From the NCBI GenBank assembly GCA_002385545.1, contig DGDR01000121.1:46580-78056 (forward strand): a stretch of DNA of 31,477 nt. Reading direction: 5' to 3'. Below, piece after piece: positions 7,153-15,017 of the stretch. The position numbers and the translations under genes are program-made. A model generated the notes under the pieces. That model saw only the letters and a program-made list of their open reading frames with translations, was not told the DNA's origin and made no database searches. Source of the DNA: Clostridium sp. UBA3947 (lineage in GTDB: Bacteria; Bacillota; Clostridia; Clostridiales; Clostridiaceae). Within the stretch, counting starts at the first letter, position 1, and each line of letters opens with the position of its first letter.

Positions 7153-8064
7153 ATGTATTATATTAATTTTAATTTACCATTATTAAAAATAAGAGAACCA
7201 AAAGAAAATAAGTACATTAGTAGAGTTCAATTAGATGAGATAATGAAAAAGTTATTTTATATTCACGACAAGAGACCAATTATAGATCTATTGAACAGCT
7301 TATATGGCAACAATATCAGCTATGATGCTCATATTACCTATCTTAACAAAGAGGCTATAACAGAATCGGTAAAAAACTATGCCTATTTTACTAAAGAAGC
7401 CTGTGACATGATAATCAGAGTAGACTAATTTATATTAAGATTTAGTGATGGCCAATCTTTTTCGTATAGTACAAAAGCCCTAAAGCTATGGAAATATGAT
7501 TTAGAAAAATTGTATAAAGATAATATGTATTTACTATTGCCCCTAAAGGTGTTTTCAATTAGAAACAAATTGATATATTAAGAAGACTTAAAGAAGATAG
7601 CGAAAAATATAATATATTGATAGCGGAAATCAAAGATGAAATATTAAATTTAACTAGAGAGATATTAGAATACTTAGATTCTTTATATAGTGAAAGTAAA
7701 ATAGATGCATCAGTCTACAATGATCTTACTGTAGCCATGACGAATTTAATAAAATACTTATTAGGACAGATAGATAAATTAAATTACCTTAGTGAGGAGG
7801 TTAGAGAAATGGTTGAAACTTTTTATAATCCTAAGATTAAGGAAGAAGGAAAAATAGAAGGTAAATTAGAAGGAAAAAAGAGGGGAAATTAGAATCAAAA
7901 AGGGAGATATATTAGAACTTCTTGAAGAGGTAGGGACTGTATCAGAAGAAGTTAAGAAGCTGGTAGAGAAAGAAGCTGATATAGAAAGATTAAAAAAGTG
8001 GCTTAAGCTTGCTGCTAGAGTAAATAGCATAAGTGAATTTATGGATAAGGCTAAGATGAATTAG
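7153..8064 (+). pseudogene. Rpn / PD-(D/E)XK nuclease-family transposase-like pseudogene
   Basis: Pieces of one clostridial Rpn-type (recombination-promoting nuclease, 'PD-(D/E)XK nuclease family transposase') protein can be read in order. Bases 7153-7428 encode the N-terminus (FYIHDKRPIIDLLNSLYG, HITYLNKE), ending at TAA. The same frame continues after that stop with FILRFSDGQSFSYSTKALKLWKYDL and YLLLPLKVFSIR to about 7560. A frameshift leads to 7563-7892 (KQIDILRRLKEDSEKY ... KIEGKLEGKK), and another shift near 7885 to the helical tail ending at 8064 (DILELLEEVGTVSEEVKKLV ... RLKKWLKLAARVNSISEF). The nuclease core expected between IIRVD and FILRF, with its catalytic D and E/Q-x-K, is missing, so there is also an internal deletion. 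The gene is clearly dead; such genes are multicopy and recombination-linked. Confidence 0.85.
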
Positions 8065-8286
8065 ATAAAAGGATATACACTATTTTTATGTAAGGAACAT
8101 GTTACAGAATTGCATCAGCTAGCTCATGATTTCAAAATGAAGTGCCTTGAAGAAATGAGCCTTGTTGCAGAAGCAGTTTATAAGGTATTTAAGCCTGAAA
8201 AGATGAACTATGAGTTGCTTGGTAATGGAGATAGTCACGTTCATTGGCATCTTTTTCCCAGAGTTACATTAATATTAAGGATTTAA
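8065..8286 (+). pseudogene. HIT-family hydrolase remnant
   Basis: Immediately after the transposase-like stop, frame 8065-8286 encodes GYTLFLCKEHVTELHQLA, then EMSLVAEAVYKVFKPEKMNYELLG and GNGDSHVHWHLFPR. The HVHWH triad is the active-site signature of histidine-triad nucleotide hydrolases/transferases. The N-terminal strand region and any start codon with a ribosome site are absent, and the frame shifts after FPRV, with NIKDLK readable in another frame, so the C-terminal part is lost too. It is a fragment of a once complete gene; the upstream junction with the Rpn-like pseudogene may mark an insertion or deletion event. Confidence 0.8.
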
Positions 8287-8329
8287 AGGGTTGCTCGCCT
8301 AAGTTTAGGAAGTAGCCCTTTTAATTTTT
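8285..8329 (+). terminator. Intrinsic terminator after the HIT remnant
   Basis: AAAGGG pairs with CCCTTT and CCTAA with TTAGG in an interrupted stem over 8285-8320, followed by TTTTAATTTTT. It probably ended the original HIT transcript. Confidence 0.75.
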
Positions 8330-8361
8330 CATAGAATGGGTGGAACAAAAAGGTGTTTTTC

Positions 8362-8390
8362 TTTATAAAAATTAGGGTAGATGGTATAAT
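8362..8390 (+). promoter_or_regulatory. Sigma-A promoter of mtnN
   Basis: TTTATA (8362-8367) lies 17 bp before a perfect TATAAT (8385-8390), which is also an extended -10 (TGGTATAAT). The leader is about 80 bases and holds one small AATAAT/ATTATT hairpin; no riboswitch is recognised. Confidence 0.7.
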
Positions 8391-8477
8391 TTTTCTATGT
8401 GGATATTTTTGTATATAAGGGTGAACCGACAATAATGTAAAAAGTATTATTGATAGTGCGGTGGAAGGGGGAAGATC

Positions 8478-9182
8478 ATGAGGATTGGGTTAATAAGTGC
8501 GACAGAAAGAGAAATAATGCCTTTCATAATGAGCAAGATGACAGTTAAGGTAAAAGAAGAAGAGGCAAGGCTTAATTTCTATTCAGGCTTTTATGAGGGC
8601 ATAGAAGTAGTAGCGGTATTCTCTGGAGTATGCAAGGTTAATGCTGCAATTGCGGCACAAATACTAATCAGTAAGTTCCAAGTTACCCATCTAATATTAA
8701 CTGGAGTGGCAGGAGCTTTAAATGAGAAGCTTAACATAGGAGATATAGTTATTGGCAATGAAATAGCCTATCACGATGTGGCACCGGGGATTTTAACAGA
8801 ATATCATCCATGGATGAAGGATATATATTTTAGGCCAGATGATAAGTTATTTGAATTATGTAATAAGGTGGCAGATTCCTTGTCCCTAAACTGCAAATGC
8901 TACACAGGTAGGATTATAACTGGAGAAGCTTTTGTTACAGAGAATGAAAGAGGGGCACTAATAGAAAGGTTTAATCCCCTGTGTGTGGATATGGAAAGTG
9001 CTAGCGTTGCTCATGTTTGCTATGCAAATAGAGTTCCCTTTTTAATTATTCGCTCCATATCTGATAGGGCAGATAAAACTGGAGCAGAGGATTTTGAGAG
9101 CAATATGGCAAAGGCAGCCTTAAATTCTCTTGAACTTGTGCAGCTTCTTTTAAAAGGCATTAGCAAAGGCGGCAAAAACTAA
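8478..9182 (+). CDS. mtnN: 5'-methylthioadenosine/S-adenosylhomocysteine nucleosidase
   Basis: A 234-residue cytoplasmic enzyme that splits adenine from methylthioadenosine and S-adenosylhomocysteine, feeding methionine salvage and the activated methyl cycle. The N-terminus MRIGLISATEREI aligns without gaps to the E. coli enzyme and keeps catalytic Glu12. SGVCKVNAA and TGVAGAL form the nucleoside/phosphate-side loops, VDMESASVAHVC carries the ribose-binding Met-Glu, and RSISDRAD supplies the catalytic Asp that protonates adenine. Length equals the family norm. It has its own promoter and a GGAAGGGGG ribosome site; the following HAD gene starts 25 bp later and is probably co-transcribed. The cysteine in SGVCKVNAA replaces the usual glycine, a mild oddity. 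Confidence 0.93.
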   Translation: MRIGLISATEREIMPFIMSKMTVKVKEEEARLNFYSGFYEGIEVVAVFSGVCKVNAAIAAQILISKFQVTHLILTGVAGALNEKLNIGDIVIGNEIAYHDVAPGILTEYHPWMKDIYFRPDDKLFELCNKVADSLSLNCKCYTGRIITGEAFVTENERGALIERFNPLCVDMESASVAHVCYANRVPFLIIRSISDRADKTGAEDFESNMAKAALNSLELVQLLLKGISKGGKN

Positions 9183-9207
9183 AAAGTAGTCAAAGTGGGG
9201 TTTCGGT

Positions 9208-9891
9208 ATGAGGAAGGATATAAAGGTTATATATTTCGACCTATTCTTTACTTTAATAAAACCGAAGAATAATGCTTTGAAAAACGAGAATGATGTATTA
9301 GGAATAACAGAAGCAGAGTGGGAAAGATATGCAGAGGATAAGAACTTGTACAGAAAAAGAGCATTAGGAAAGGTAAGAAAACCTGAAAAGATAATTGACG
9401 ATATACTGGCTAAGATGAAAATAAAGGCTAGCCAGCAGCAGAAGAATGAAATTTTAAGCTTGAGGGAAGAAAGATATAAAAGGGCTTTGATGGAAGTAGA
9501 GCCAAAGGTTTTAAAGGTGCTGCAAAATTTAAAAAGAAGGGGCAAGAAGCTTTGTTTAATTAGCAATGCGGATGTTATTGATATTAAGTATTGGAATGAA
9601 TCCCCTTTGCAGGAGCTATTTGATGAGACCGTATTTTCCTGCGAAGTAGGTTATATAAAGCCCCAGTTAGAGATATATTTACGGGCTTTGGAAAGAATGA
9701 AGGTGGATCCAGAAAGGTCCGTTTTTATTGGAGATGGCGGTTCTGATGAACTAAGAGGTGCTAAAGCACTAGGTATTAATACTGCTTTAACGGTTTACTT
9801 TTTAAAAAGGGATATAAAGGAGCTGAAGGCCATAAAAAGATATGCTGATTACTATTTTGAAGACTTTGAAGAGATAAGCAATGTTTTTTGA
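9208..9891 (+). CDS. HAD-superfamily protein with altered motif I
   Basis: A 227-residue HAD-like protein. Motif I reads FDLFFTL, so the nucleophile Asp is present but the second Asp of phosphatase motif DxDx[TV] is Phe. Motif II is LISNAD, the motif III Lys is in GYIKPQLEIY, and motif IV is FIGDGGSDELRGAKALG. A helical cap occupies about residues 18-90. Loss of the second Asp is typical of haloacid-dehalogenase-type members and of some uncharacterised Firmicutes proteins, so phosphatase activity is uncertain. The gene follows mtnN by 25 bp with a GTGGGG ribosome site, suggesting an operon, but a metabolic link is not evident. Confidence 0.8.
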   Translation: MRKDIKVIYFDLFFTLIKPKNNALKNENDVLGITEAEWERYAEDKNLYRKRALGKVRKPEKIIDDILAKMKIKASQQQKNEILSLREERYKRALMEVEPKVLKVLQNLKRRGKKLCLISNADVIDIKYWNESPLQELFDETVFSCEVGYIKPQLEIYLRALERMKVDPERSVFIGDGGSDELRGAKALGINTALTVYFLKRDIKELKAIKRYADYYFEDFEEISNVF

Positions 9892-10012
9892 ATAATATTA
9901 CCATCTACTTAAATGCAACTTAGACTAGCCTATTTGTAACATAGGAATAGCTCTATTGTACATAATAACTGGCTTTAATATACTTAAGAAAAAAGTAGAG
10001 GTGGTAATTATT

Positions 10013-10075
10013 ATGAAAAGTAATGTATATAATTGGCTGTATATGCTATTATGTCAGCTTACGGTTGTAAATTAA
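10013..10075 (+). CDS. Possible 20-aa leader peptide
   Basis: In the 279-bp gap before the ANT(6)-like gene, ATG 10013 is preceded by AGAGGTGG at good spacing and encodes MKSNVYNWLYMLLCQLTVVN then stop. Two more minute frames follow: 10088-10120 (MLDRIKRAEL) and 10117-10143 (MKNAINFS), overlapping by ATGA. They may be translated leaders or simply debris of a deleted gene. Coding status is uncertain. Confidence 0.3.
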   Translation: MKSNVYNWLYMLLCQLTVVN

Positions 10076-10170
10076 GAAAGGAAAAAAATGTTAGATAGGA
10101 TTAAGAGGGCAGAGCTATGAAAAATGCAATTAACTTTTCGTAGACAGTTCTCATATTTTGAGGTGATTAA

Positions 10171-11055
10171 ATGAGAAGCGAAAAAGAAATGTTTGAATTA
10201 ATTTTAGGGGTAGCCCAAAGGGATGAACGTATCAGGGCTGTATACATGAACGGATCAAGAACTAATGTTAAGGCACCAAAGGATATTTTCCAGGACTATG
10301 ATATTGTCTATGTGGTGACAGAAACTGCTTCCTTTATAGAAGATGACCACTGGATTGATGTTTTTGGTGATTTAATAATATTACAGGAGCCAGATAGGCT
10401 AAGTAAAAACTGTGGCAAGTCAACGGACTTTGAAAGTAACTATGGCTACTTAATGCTCTTTACCGATGGTAATAGGATAGACCTTCATATTCAGACAAAG
10501 GAGTATATGAAAAAAGTATATCTACAGGATAAGCTAACAATTCCTCTATTAGACAAGGACAATTGCCTTCCAAAAATAGGAGCACCAACAGACGAAGACT
10601 ATTGGGTCAAGAGACCTACAGAAGGATTCTATGATTGCTGCTGTAATGATTTTTGGTGGTGCCTGCAAAATGTGGCAAAAGGATTGTGGCGGGATGAATT
10701 ACCTTATGCCAAGGAAATGTTTGATTCCATCATAAGATCACGGCTCAATGATATGGTTTCCTGGTGGATTGGTTTAAAGAATGATTTCAAGGTTTCTGCT
10801 GGCAAGATGGGAAAATATTTTAAAAAGTATCTTCCTGAAAGCTATTGGACAATGTATGAGAAAACTTATTCTGACAGCAATAAGGATAAGGTATGGGATG
10901 CAATGTTTGTAGCAGGAGATTTATTTAGAATTCTAGGAAAAGAGGTAGGGGAACACTTTGGCTTTAACTATCCTATTAAGGAGGATGAAAATATGACTAG
11001 ATATTTGAAAGCTGTAAGACGCCTGCCATTAGATGCCAAGGATATTGATATATAA
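10171..11055 (+). CDS. Aminoglycoside 6-adenylyltransferase-like protein (ANT(6)/AadE-AadK family)
   Basis: A 294-residue nucleotidyltransferase, close to the roughly 300 residues of ANT(6) enzymes that add AMP to the 6-hydroxyl of streptomycin. The N-terminal catalytic motif is intact: NGSRTN...QDYDIVYVV (about residues 27-49), with GS and the metal-binding D-x-D, and the third acid lies in NRIDLHI (about 110). The family's KDNCLPKIGAPTDEDYWVKRPT and FYDCCCNDFWWCLQNVAKGLWR segments are present. Base usage matches the neighbours and no transposon ends are visible, so this looks like a resident chromosomal homologue, as with Bacillus subtilis aadK, rather than a recently acquired resistance cassette. 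Real resistance needs testing. GAGGTGA precedes ATG 10171. Confidence 0.88.
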   Translation: MRSEKEMFELILGVAQRDERIRAVYMNGSRTNVKAPKDIFQDYDIVYVVTETASFIEDDHWIDVFGDLIILQEPDRLSKNCGKSTDFESNYGYLMLFTDGNRIDLHIQTKEYMKKVYLQDKLTIPLLDKDNCLPKIGAPTDEDYWVKRPTEGFYDCCCNDFWWCLQNVAKGLWRDELPYAKEMFDSIIRSRLNDMVSWWIGLKNDFKVSAGKMGKYFKKYLPESYWTMYEKTYSDSNKDKVWDAMFVAGDLFRILGKEVGEHFGFNYPIKEDENMTRYLKAVRRLPLDAKDIDI

Positions 11056-11234
11056 CCTGTCAATCTGAACAGGTTCAGTCTTATTAGCTAAAGCTGGCCT
11101 ATTAGACGGGAAAAGGGCAACCTCCAATAAAAAGGCCTTTCAAGTGAATTGGATTTGCTTATAAACACTGAAGATAAATGAAAAATACTAGCCTTTACTA
11201 GAAAGATTGCGAATAATACAGGAAGGAAAGAAAT

Positions 11235-12104
11235 ATGCATTTTAAGGAAGTTAAAGGAATTTTATCAGCTCAAAATGGTATGAACCTATATAGAGGCTGT
11301 ACCCATGGGTGCATCTATTGCGATTCTAGAAGCAACTGTTATAATATGCAGCATCCCTTTGAAGATGTGGAAGTGAAAATAAATGCGGTAGAGCTTTTAG
11401 AAAATGCCTTAAAAAGTAAGAGGAAGAAATGTATGATAGGGACAGGAGCTATGAGTGATCCCTATGTACCTATAGAAAATCAGCTTAAGCATACAAGAAA
11501 ATGTTTAGAATTAATTGAAAGGTATGGCTTTGGTGTTAGTATACAAACCAAATCTGATCGGATTTTGCGAGATTTAGATATATTAAAGAGAATTAATGAA
11601 AAGACAAAGGCTGTGGTGCAAATAACCCTAACAACCTATGATGAAGAGCTGTGTAAAATTATAGAGCCTAATGTGTGCACCAGCAAAAGACGTTTTGAAG
11701 TTTTGAAGGTTATGAGGGATAACAATATTCCGACGGTGGTATGGTTAGACCCTATTTTACCCTTCATCAATGATACGGAAGAAAATTTAAGAGGCATATT
11801 GAGTTATTGCATAGAGGCAAAGGTGTATGGAATTCTTTGCTTTGGCATGGGACTAACCTTAAGGGATGGTAATAGAGAATACTTTTATAAAAAGTTAGAT
11901 GAGAATTTTCCAGGTTTAAAAGAAGTGTATCATAAAAAATATGGTTATTCCTATGAAGTATACAGTGACAACAATAATAGCTTGATGAAAATTTTTTACG
12001 AGGAATGTAAAAAGCATAATATAGTTTGTGATAACAATAAAATCTTTAAATATTTGCATGAATTTGAAGAAAAGAAGTATATAGATCAACTTAGCTTATT
12101 TTAA
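11235..12104 (+). CDS. Radical SAM protein, SplB-like
   Basis: A 289-residue radical SAM enzyme. Cys22, Cys26 and Cys29 in GCTHGCIYCD form the C-x3-C-x2-C motif that binds the 4Fe-4S cluster cleaving S-adenosylmethionine. The following GTGAMSDPYVPIE, VSIQTKSDRILRDLDIL, VVQITLTTYDE and VVWLDPILPFINDTEENL segments mark the SPL/Rv2578c-like branch ('SPL family radical SAM protein'). This branch is named after spore photoproduct lyase, but most members are unassigned. True SplB is longer, so DNA repair is not implied. The gene has an AGGAAGG ribosome site and stands alone. The target is unknown. Confidence 0.88.
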   Translation: MHFKEVKGILSAQNGMNLYRGCTHGCIYCDSRSNCYNMQHPFEDVEVKINAVELLENALKSKRKKCMIGTGAMSDPYVPIENQLKHTRKCLELIERYGFGVSIQTKSDRILRDLDILKRINEKTKAVVQITLTTYDEELCKIIEPNVCTSKRRFEVLKVMRDNNIPTVVWLDPILPFINDTEENLRGILSYCIEAKVYGILCFGMGLTLRDGNREYFYKKLDENFPGLKEVYHKKYGYSYEVYSDNNNSLMKIFYEECKKHNIVCDNNKIFKYLHEFEEKKYIDQLSLF

Positions 12105-12156
12105 TTCCAGAAATTGCTTCAACCATAAAAAATAAGAATTTCAGGCAATGAAAATG

Positions 12157-12185
12157 TTTAAATTTTTCGAAAAATGGTTTATAAT
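12157..12185 (+). promoter_or_regulatory. Sigma-A promoter of the chemoreceptor gene
   Basis: TTTAAA (12157-12162) and TATAAT (12180-12185) are separated by exactly 17 bp, 65 bases before the start codon. No sigma-D motility promoter (TAAA-N15-GCCGATAT) was seen. Confidence 0.6.
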
Positions 12186-12249
12186 ATTTTAATGTAAACG
12201 ATAATATATTTATAATTTATATTAAAACGAAGGATGTGATGAAGTAATT

Positions 12250-13719
12250 ATGGAAAAAACAGTTGGAATATCCAGTCATGTAAATAGGGTTAATAAAATT
12301 TCACTGAGGGTCATGTTTGGAATGGTGGCCTTAGCCGTACTAGGAATAGTAAGAGGTGTAGTTGAATTAAATGTTAATTTTGGAGTGCTCGTGCTAGGAG
12401 TAATAGTGGCTGCAGTTCTATATAAACTTAAAAAGCTTGAACCGCAAATAGGTATTATTTTATGTTATACTTATTTTCTTTTTATCATGTTAGGGATTAT
12501 ATCTAATAAGAATTTAGACTATTTTCTAGTGTCTATTATTATAAATGTTTCCTTTATTACATTGTACTTAAATAAAAAGCTACTGCTTGCATATGCAATT
12601 ATTTTTGATCTTTTTGCTGTAGGCTTCGGATTTTTACTGCCAAATAATTTAACAGAAAAGCTTATTTCAGAAGCCTTTGCTGTGAATGCTTGTATTTTTA
12701 TTCTATACTTTGTTGCTAAATGGGGTAACGAACTAATTGAAAAGTCCAGTAACAAGGAAATAGAAGCGGTAACCGCTGCAGAAAATACTAACAATCTTGT
12801 GGATTTAATAGAGAGTAGCTCTTTAGTTTTAATTAATGATATAAATAACTGCAATGAAAATCTTGAAGCTCTTAGAGAAGGAAGTAGTGGCATAATGGCC
12901 ATAATGGATGATGTGGCAAAGGGAATAGTTGAACAAGCCTCTAGTATTAATGATATCAGCAATATGATAAGGAAGGCTGATGATGGTATTAAAGAAATAG
13001 TTAAAAACACTAATAAAATGTCAGAAGTTTCTGTTAAAACTAGCGATGTTGTAAAAGAGGGTGCAGAGCATATATCTGATATGGACAAGCAAATGAATAT
13101 AATTAAGAATGCTATTGCCCAGTCCTTATCTACAGTAACAGAGCTAGAGAAATCTATGGATGAAATTAATAAATTTTTAAGTACCATTACCCAGATATCA
13201 GATCAGACTAATCTTTTGGCCTTAAATGCTGCAATTGAAGCAGCTAGAGCTGGAGAACAAGGAAAGGGCTTTGCTGTTGTAGCAGAAGAGGTTAGAAAGT
13301 TAGCGGAACAGAGCTCAGAAGCTGCTGGCTTTATTTCAACAATAATAAATGAATTAAAGAATAAGACTACATCTGCTTTACATGAAGTAAGAGGCGGTAA
13401 TGAGGCTGTTAAAGAAGGGGAAGTAATTGTTAATAAGGTAAACAAGAACTTTGACAATATTAAGGCATCCTTTAACAACATAGATAGCTGTATTGATGAG
13501 GAAGTAAAGGTTGTTGAATTTACTAGCGAATTGTTTAGGAAGGTACAAGAGCAGGCAGAAAGTATCGCTAGCATAGCAGAGGAGCATTCAGCGTCCACAG
13601 AAGAAATGCTAGCAACAATTTCTGAGCAAGACCGAAGTATCGAAACTATACGAGATTTAATGAAGGATATAAGAGAATCTGCTGTAAAATTAGACGGTAT
13701 TACAAAAGATAGGGTTTAG
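12250..13719 (+). CDS. Methyl-accepting chemotaxis protein with six-TM sensor region
   Basis: A 489-residue chemoreceptor. Instead of the usual two membrane helices around an outside ligand domain, residues about 19-160 hold six closely spaced hydrophobic segments with very short loops, followed directly by a long cytoplasmic helical region without a recognisable HAMP domain. The conserved hairpin tip that binds CheA/CheW is clear at about residues 316-355 (SDQTNLLALNAAIEAARAGEQGKGF ends at the canonical Gly-Phe), flanked by Glu/Gln-rich methylation helices (EEHSASTEEM near 445). Such receptors probably sense signals inside the membrane or small or hydrophobic effectors. The ligand is unknown. 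Confidence 0.9.
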   Translation: MEKTVGISSHVNRVNKISLRVMFGMVALAVLGIVRGVVELNVNFGVLVLGVIVAAVLYKLKKLEPQIGIILCYTYFLFIMLGIISNKNLDYFLVSIIINVSFITLYLNKKLLLAYAIIFDLFAVGFGFLLPNNLTEKLISEAFAVNACIFILYFVAKWGNELIEKSSNKEIEAVTAAENTNNLVDLIESSSLVLINDINNCNENLEALREGSSGIMAIMDDVAKGIVEQASSINDISNMIRKADDGIKEIVKNTNKMSEVSVKTSDVVKEGAEHISDMDKQMNIIKNAIAQSLSTVTELEKSMDEINKFLSTITQISDQTNLLALNAAIEAARAGEQGKGFAVVAEEVRKLAEQSSEAAGFISTIINELKNKTTSALHEVRGGNEAVKEGEVIVNKVNKNFDNIKASFNNIDSCIDEEVKVVEFTSELFRKVQEQAESIASIAEEHSASTEEMLATISEQDRSIETIRDLMKDIRESAVKLDGITKDRV

Positions 13720-13731
13720 AAGTAAGAATGA

Positions 13732-13780
13732 GGGGCTGTTGCATAACTGGTGAAGTTGTTGGTTGTGCAATAGTCCCTTT
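13732..13780. terminator. Hairpin between convergent genes
   Basis: GGGGCTGTTGCATAAC pairs imperfectly with GTTGTGCAATAGTCCCT. The T-run is weak on the + side (TTTGAATTG). Position between the convergent chemoreceptor and phosphoesterase genes, and likeness to the 3569 hairpin, support a terminator role. Confidence 0.55.
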
Positions 13781-13851
13781 GAATTGTTAACCATAATAAT
13801 TTCTTCAGGCCCCTAAAAAGTCACTGGTCTTACCAGTACTTATCCCGCCTA

Positions 13852-14763
13852 TTAGTTCTTATTCCTTAAATCAAAGACTTCCAGTGGTCTCGGACCTCTA
13901 AGAATTTTTCTCTTAATATGAAGATCTCCAGATAAATCTGTTCTTATTCTCCATTCTATTAATTTTATTTCTCCATTTTCTATTTCAATACCTTGTATAC
14001 CGCTGGCTCTAACGCAGGAGCCGTCGTTAAAGTAAGGTAGTTCATTCCGTTTAGGAAAGTGAGGTCTGTGGGTATGACCGCAGATAATCATAATTTTGTT
14101 GGCCTTAATCCAATGCTTGTAAATTCGTTCGATTTTATGTATTTGCTCTGCATTTTTAACAGGGCTGGCTGGATTTATAAAGCCTATAGAGTGAAAAAAT
14201 CTCCAAAAATATCTTACTGATAGCATATTAAAGCCCCACAGTTTATCGTTCATTATATCCCCTTGATGACCATGGACTGCTAGTATTTCCTGACCTGTAT
14301 TTCTATGCTTAAATACCACTGCTTCATGGACGGTTATTCCGGGAAACAATTCTATATCTTCTTCATTGTAATCATCGTAAAATTTATAATAATTCTTCTC
14401 TATAAAGCTTTTGTATTTCAAGCATATGTTGTGGTTACCATAGAGCATAATCAGTCTATTAGCATCGTAGAACTTTTTTAATAATGCATATACCTCATCG
14501 TGGGCCAGTCTAATATGCTTAAAATTAGAGTGTTCCCAAAGCTCATCACCATCTCCTAGCTCCACATGGGTAAAGCCGTTTCTAAAATAATATTCCAGTG
14601 CAAATAGATAGATATTTTGATTTTTTGCAAATTCATCGGAGGGGGTAGCGTCGCCCCTATGGCAGTCACTAAAAAAGATGTATTTAGAGCTGTTATCAAA
14701 AAATTCAATTTTCGCATTTTTATAAGCCTGAGTTAATCTCTTTTCTGCTGACCTCTTTCCCAT
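13852..14763 (-). CDS. Calcineurin-like metallophosphoesterase
   Basis: A 303-residue soluble phosphoesterase carrying every metal-site motif in order: FFSDCHRGD (D-x-H), ELGDGDELWE (GDxxD, D after GDG), LYGNHN (GNH[DEN]), AVHGHQGD and CGHTHRPHF (GHxH). Layout and the DELWE segment resemble the LpxH/UDP-2,3-diacylglucosamine pyrophosphatase-like branch, but a Gram-positive organism without lipid A needs another substrate. It is intact, unlike the phosphoesterase remnant at 4917. The - strand start ATG at 14763 has AAGAGGTA upstream. It is monocistronic and divergent from the sugar operon, with about 250 bp between. Confidence 0.88.
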   Translation of the reverse strand: MGKRSAEKRLTQAYKNAKIEFFDNSSKYIFFSDCHRGDATPSDEFAKNQNIYLFALEYYFRNGFTHVELGDGDELWEHSNFKHIRLAHDEVYALLKKFYDANRLIMLYGNHNICLKYKSFIEKNYYKFYDDYNEEDIELFPGITVHEAVVFKHRNTGQEILAVHGHQGDIMNDKLWGFNMLSVRYFWRFFHSIGFINPASPVKNAEQIHKIERIYKHWIKANKIMIICGHTHRPHFPKRNELPYFNDGSCVRASGIQGIEIENGEIKLIEWRIRTDLSGDLHIKRKILRGPRPLEVFDLRNKN

Positions 14764-14944
14764 AATAGAGTACCTCTTTATCCTTTAGTAAATTAAATAT
14801 AATTATTTTTCCATAAATAATGAAAAAATATTAAGGGCTGCATTAATCAAAAGCTAATTGGCTGACTTTGTAAAATAAATGAAGCTTATAGGGAGTATTT
14901 GCTATTATATTAGAAATATTTCGAATTATATTCCAATTTAAGAG

Positions 14945-14973
14945 TTTACTTGCTAAGGATAAAATGATAATAT
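14945..14973 (+). promoter_or_regulatory. Promoter of the oxidoreductase-GH65-GH36 operon
   Basis: TTTACT (14945-14950), 17-bp spacer and extended -10 TGATAATAT (14965-14973) place the transcript start near 14980, where the operator lies. This also shows that an ATG at 14964 is not the start of the oxidoreductase. Confidence 0.55.
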
Positions 14974-14981
14974 CAATTCAA

Positions 14982-14993
14982 GAAAACGTTTTT
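14982..14993 (+). promoter_or_regulatory. LacI-type operator (copy 1)
   Basis: GAAAACGTTTTT, with a perfect AAAACGTTTT palindrome centred on CG at 14987-14988, overlaps the predicted transcription start. It matches the three sites in the lacI/ABC intergenic region, so the same LacI-family protein (or CcpA) should repress operon 1. Confidence 0.65.
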
Positions 14994-15017
14994 ATAACGG
15001 GAGAAAGGACGGATGAA

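Noticed and set aside
10171..11055. Recently acquired resistance cassette
   Set aside because: No insertion sequence, integron or repeat boundary flanks the gene and its base usage matches its neighbours.
12519..13598. Long - strand open frames opposite the chemoreceptor gene
   Set aside because: They are antisense shadows of a clear MCP signalling domain, with low-complexity Ser/Leu-rich translations and no ribosome sites.
14964..15017. Upstream ATG extending the oxidoreductase by 18 residues
   Set aside because: The stretch contains the -10 box and operator and has no ribosome site; MRKLRLGIIGAG from 15018 is the normal family N-terminus.
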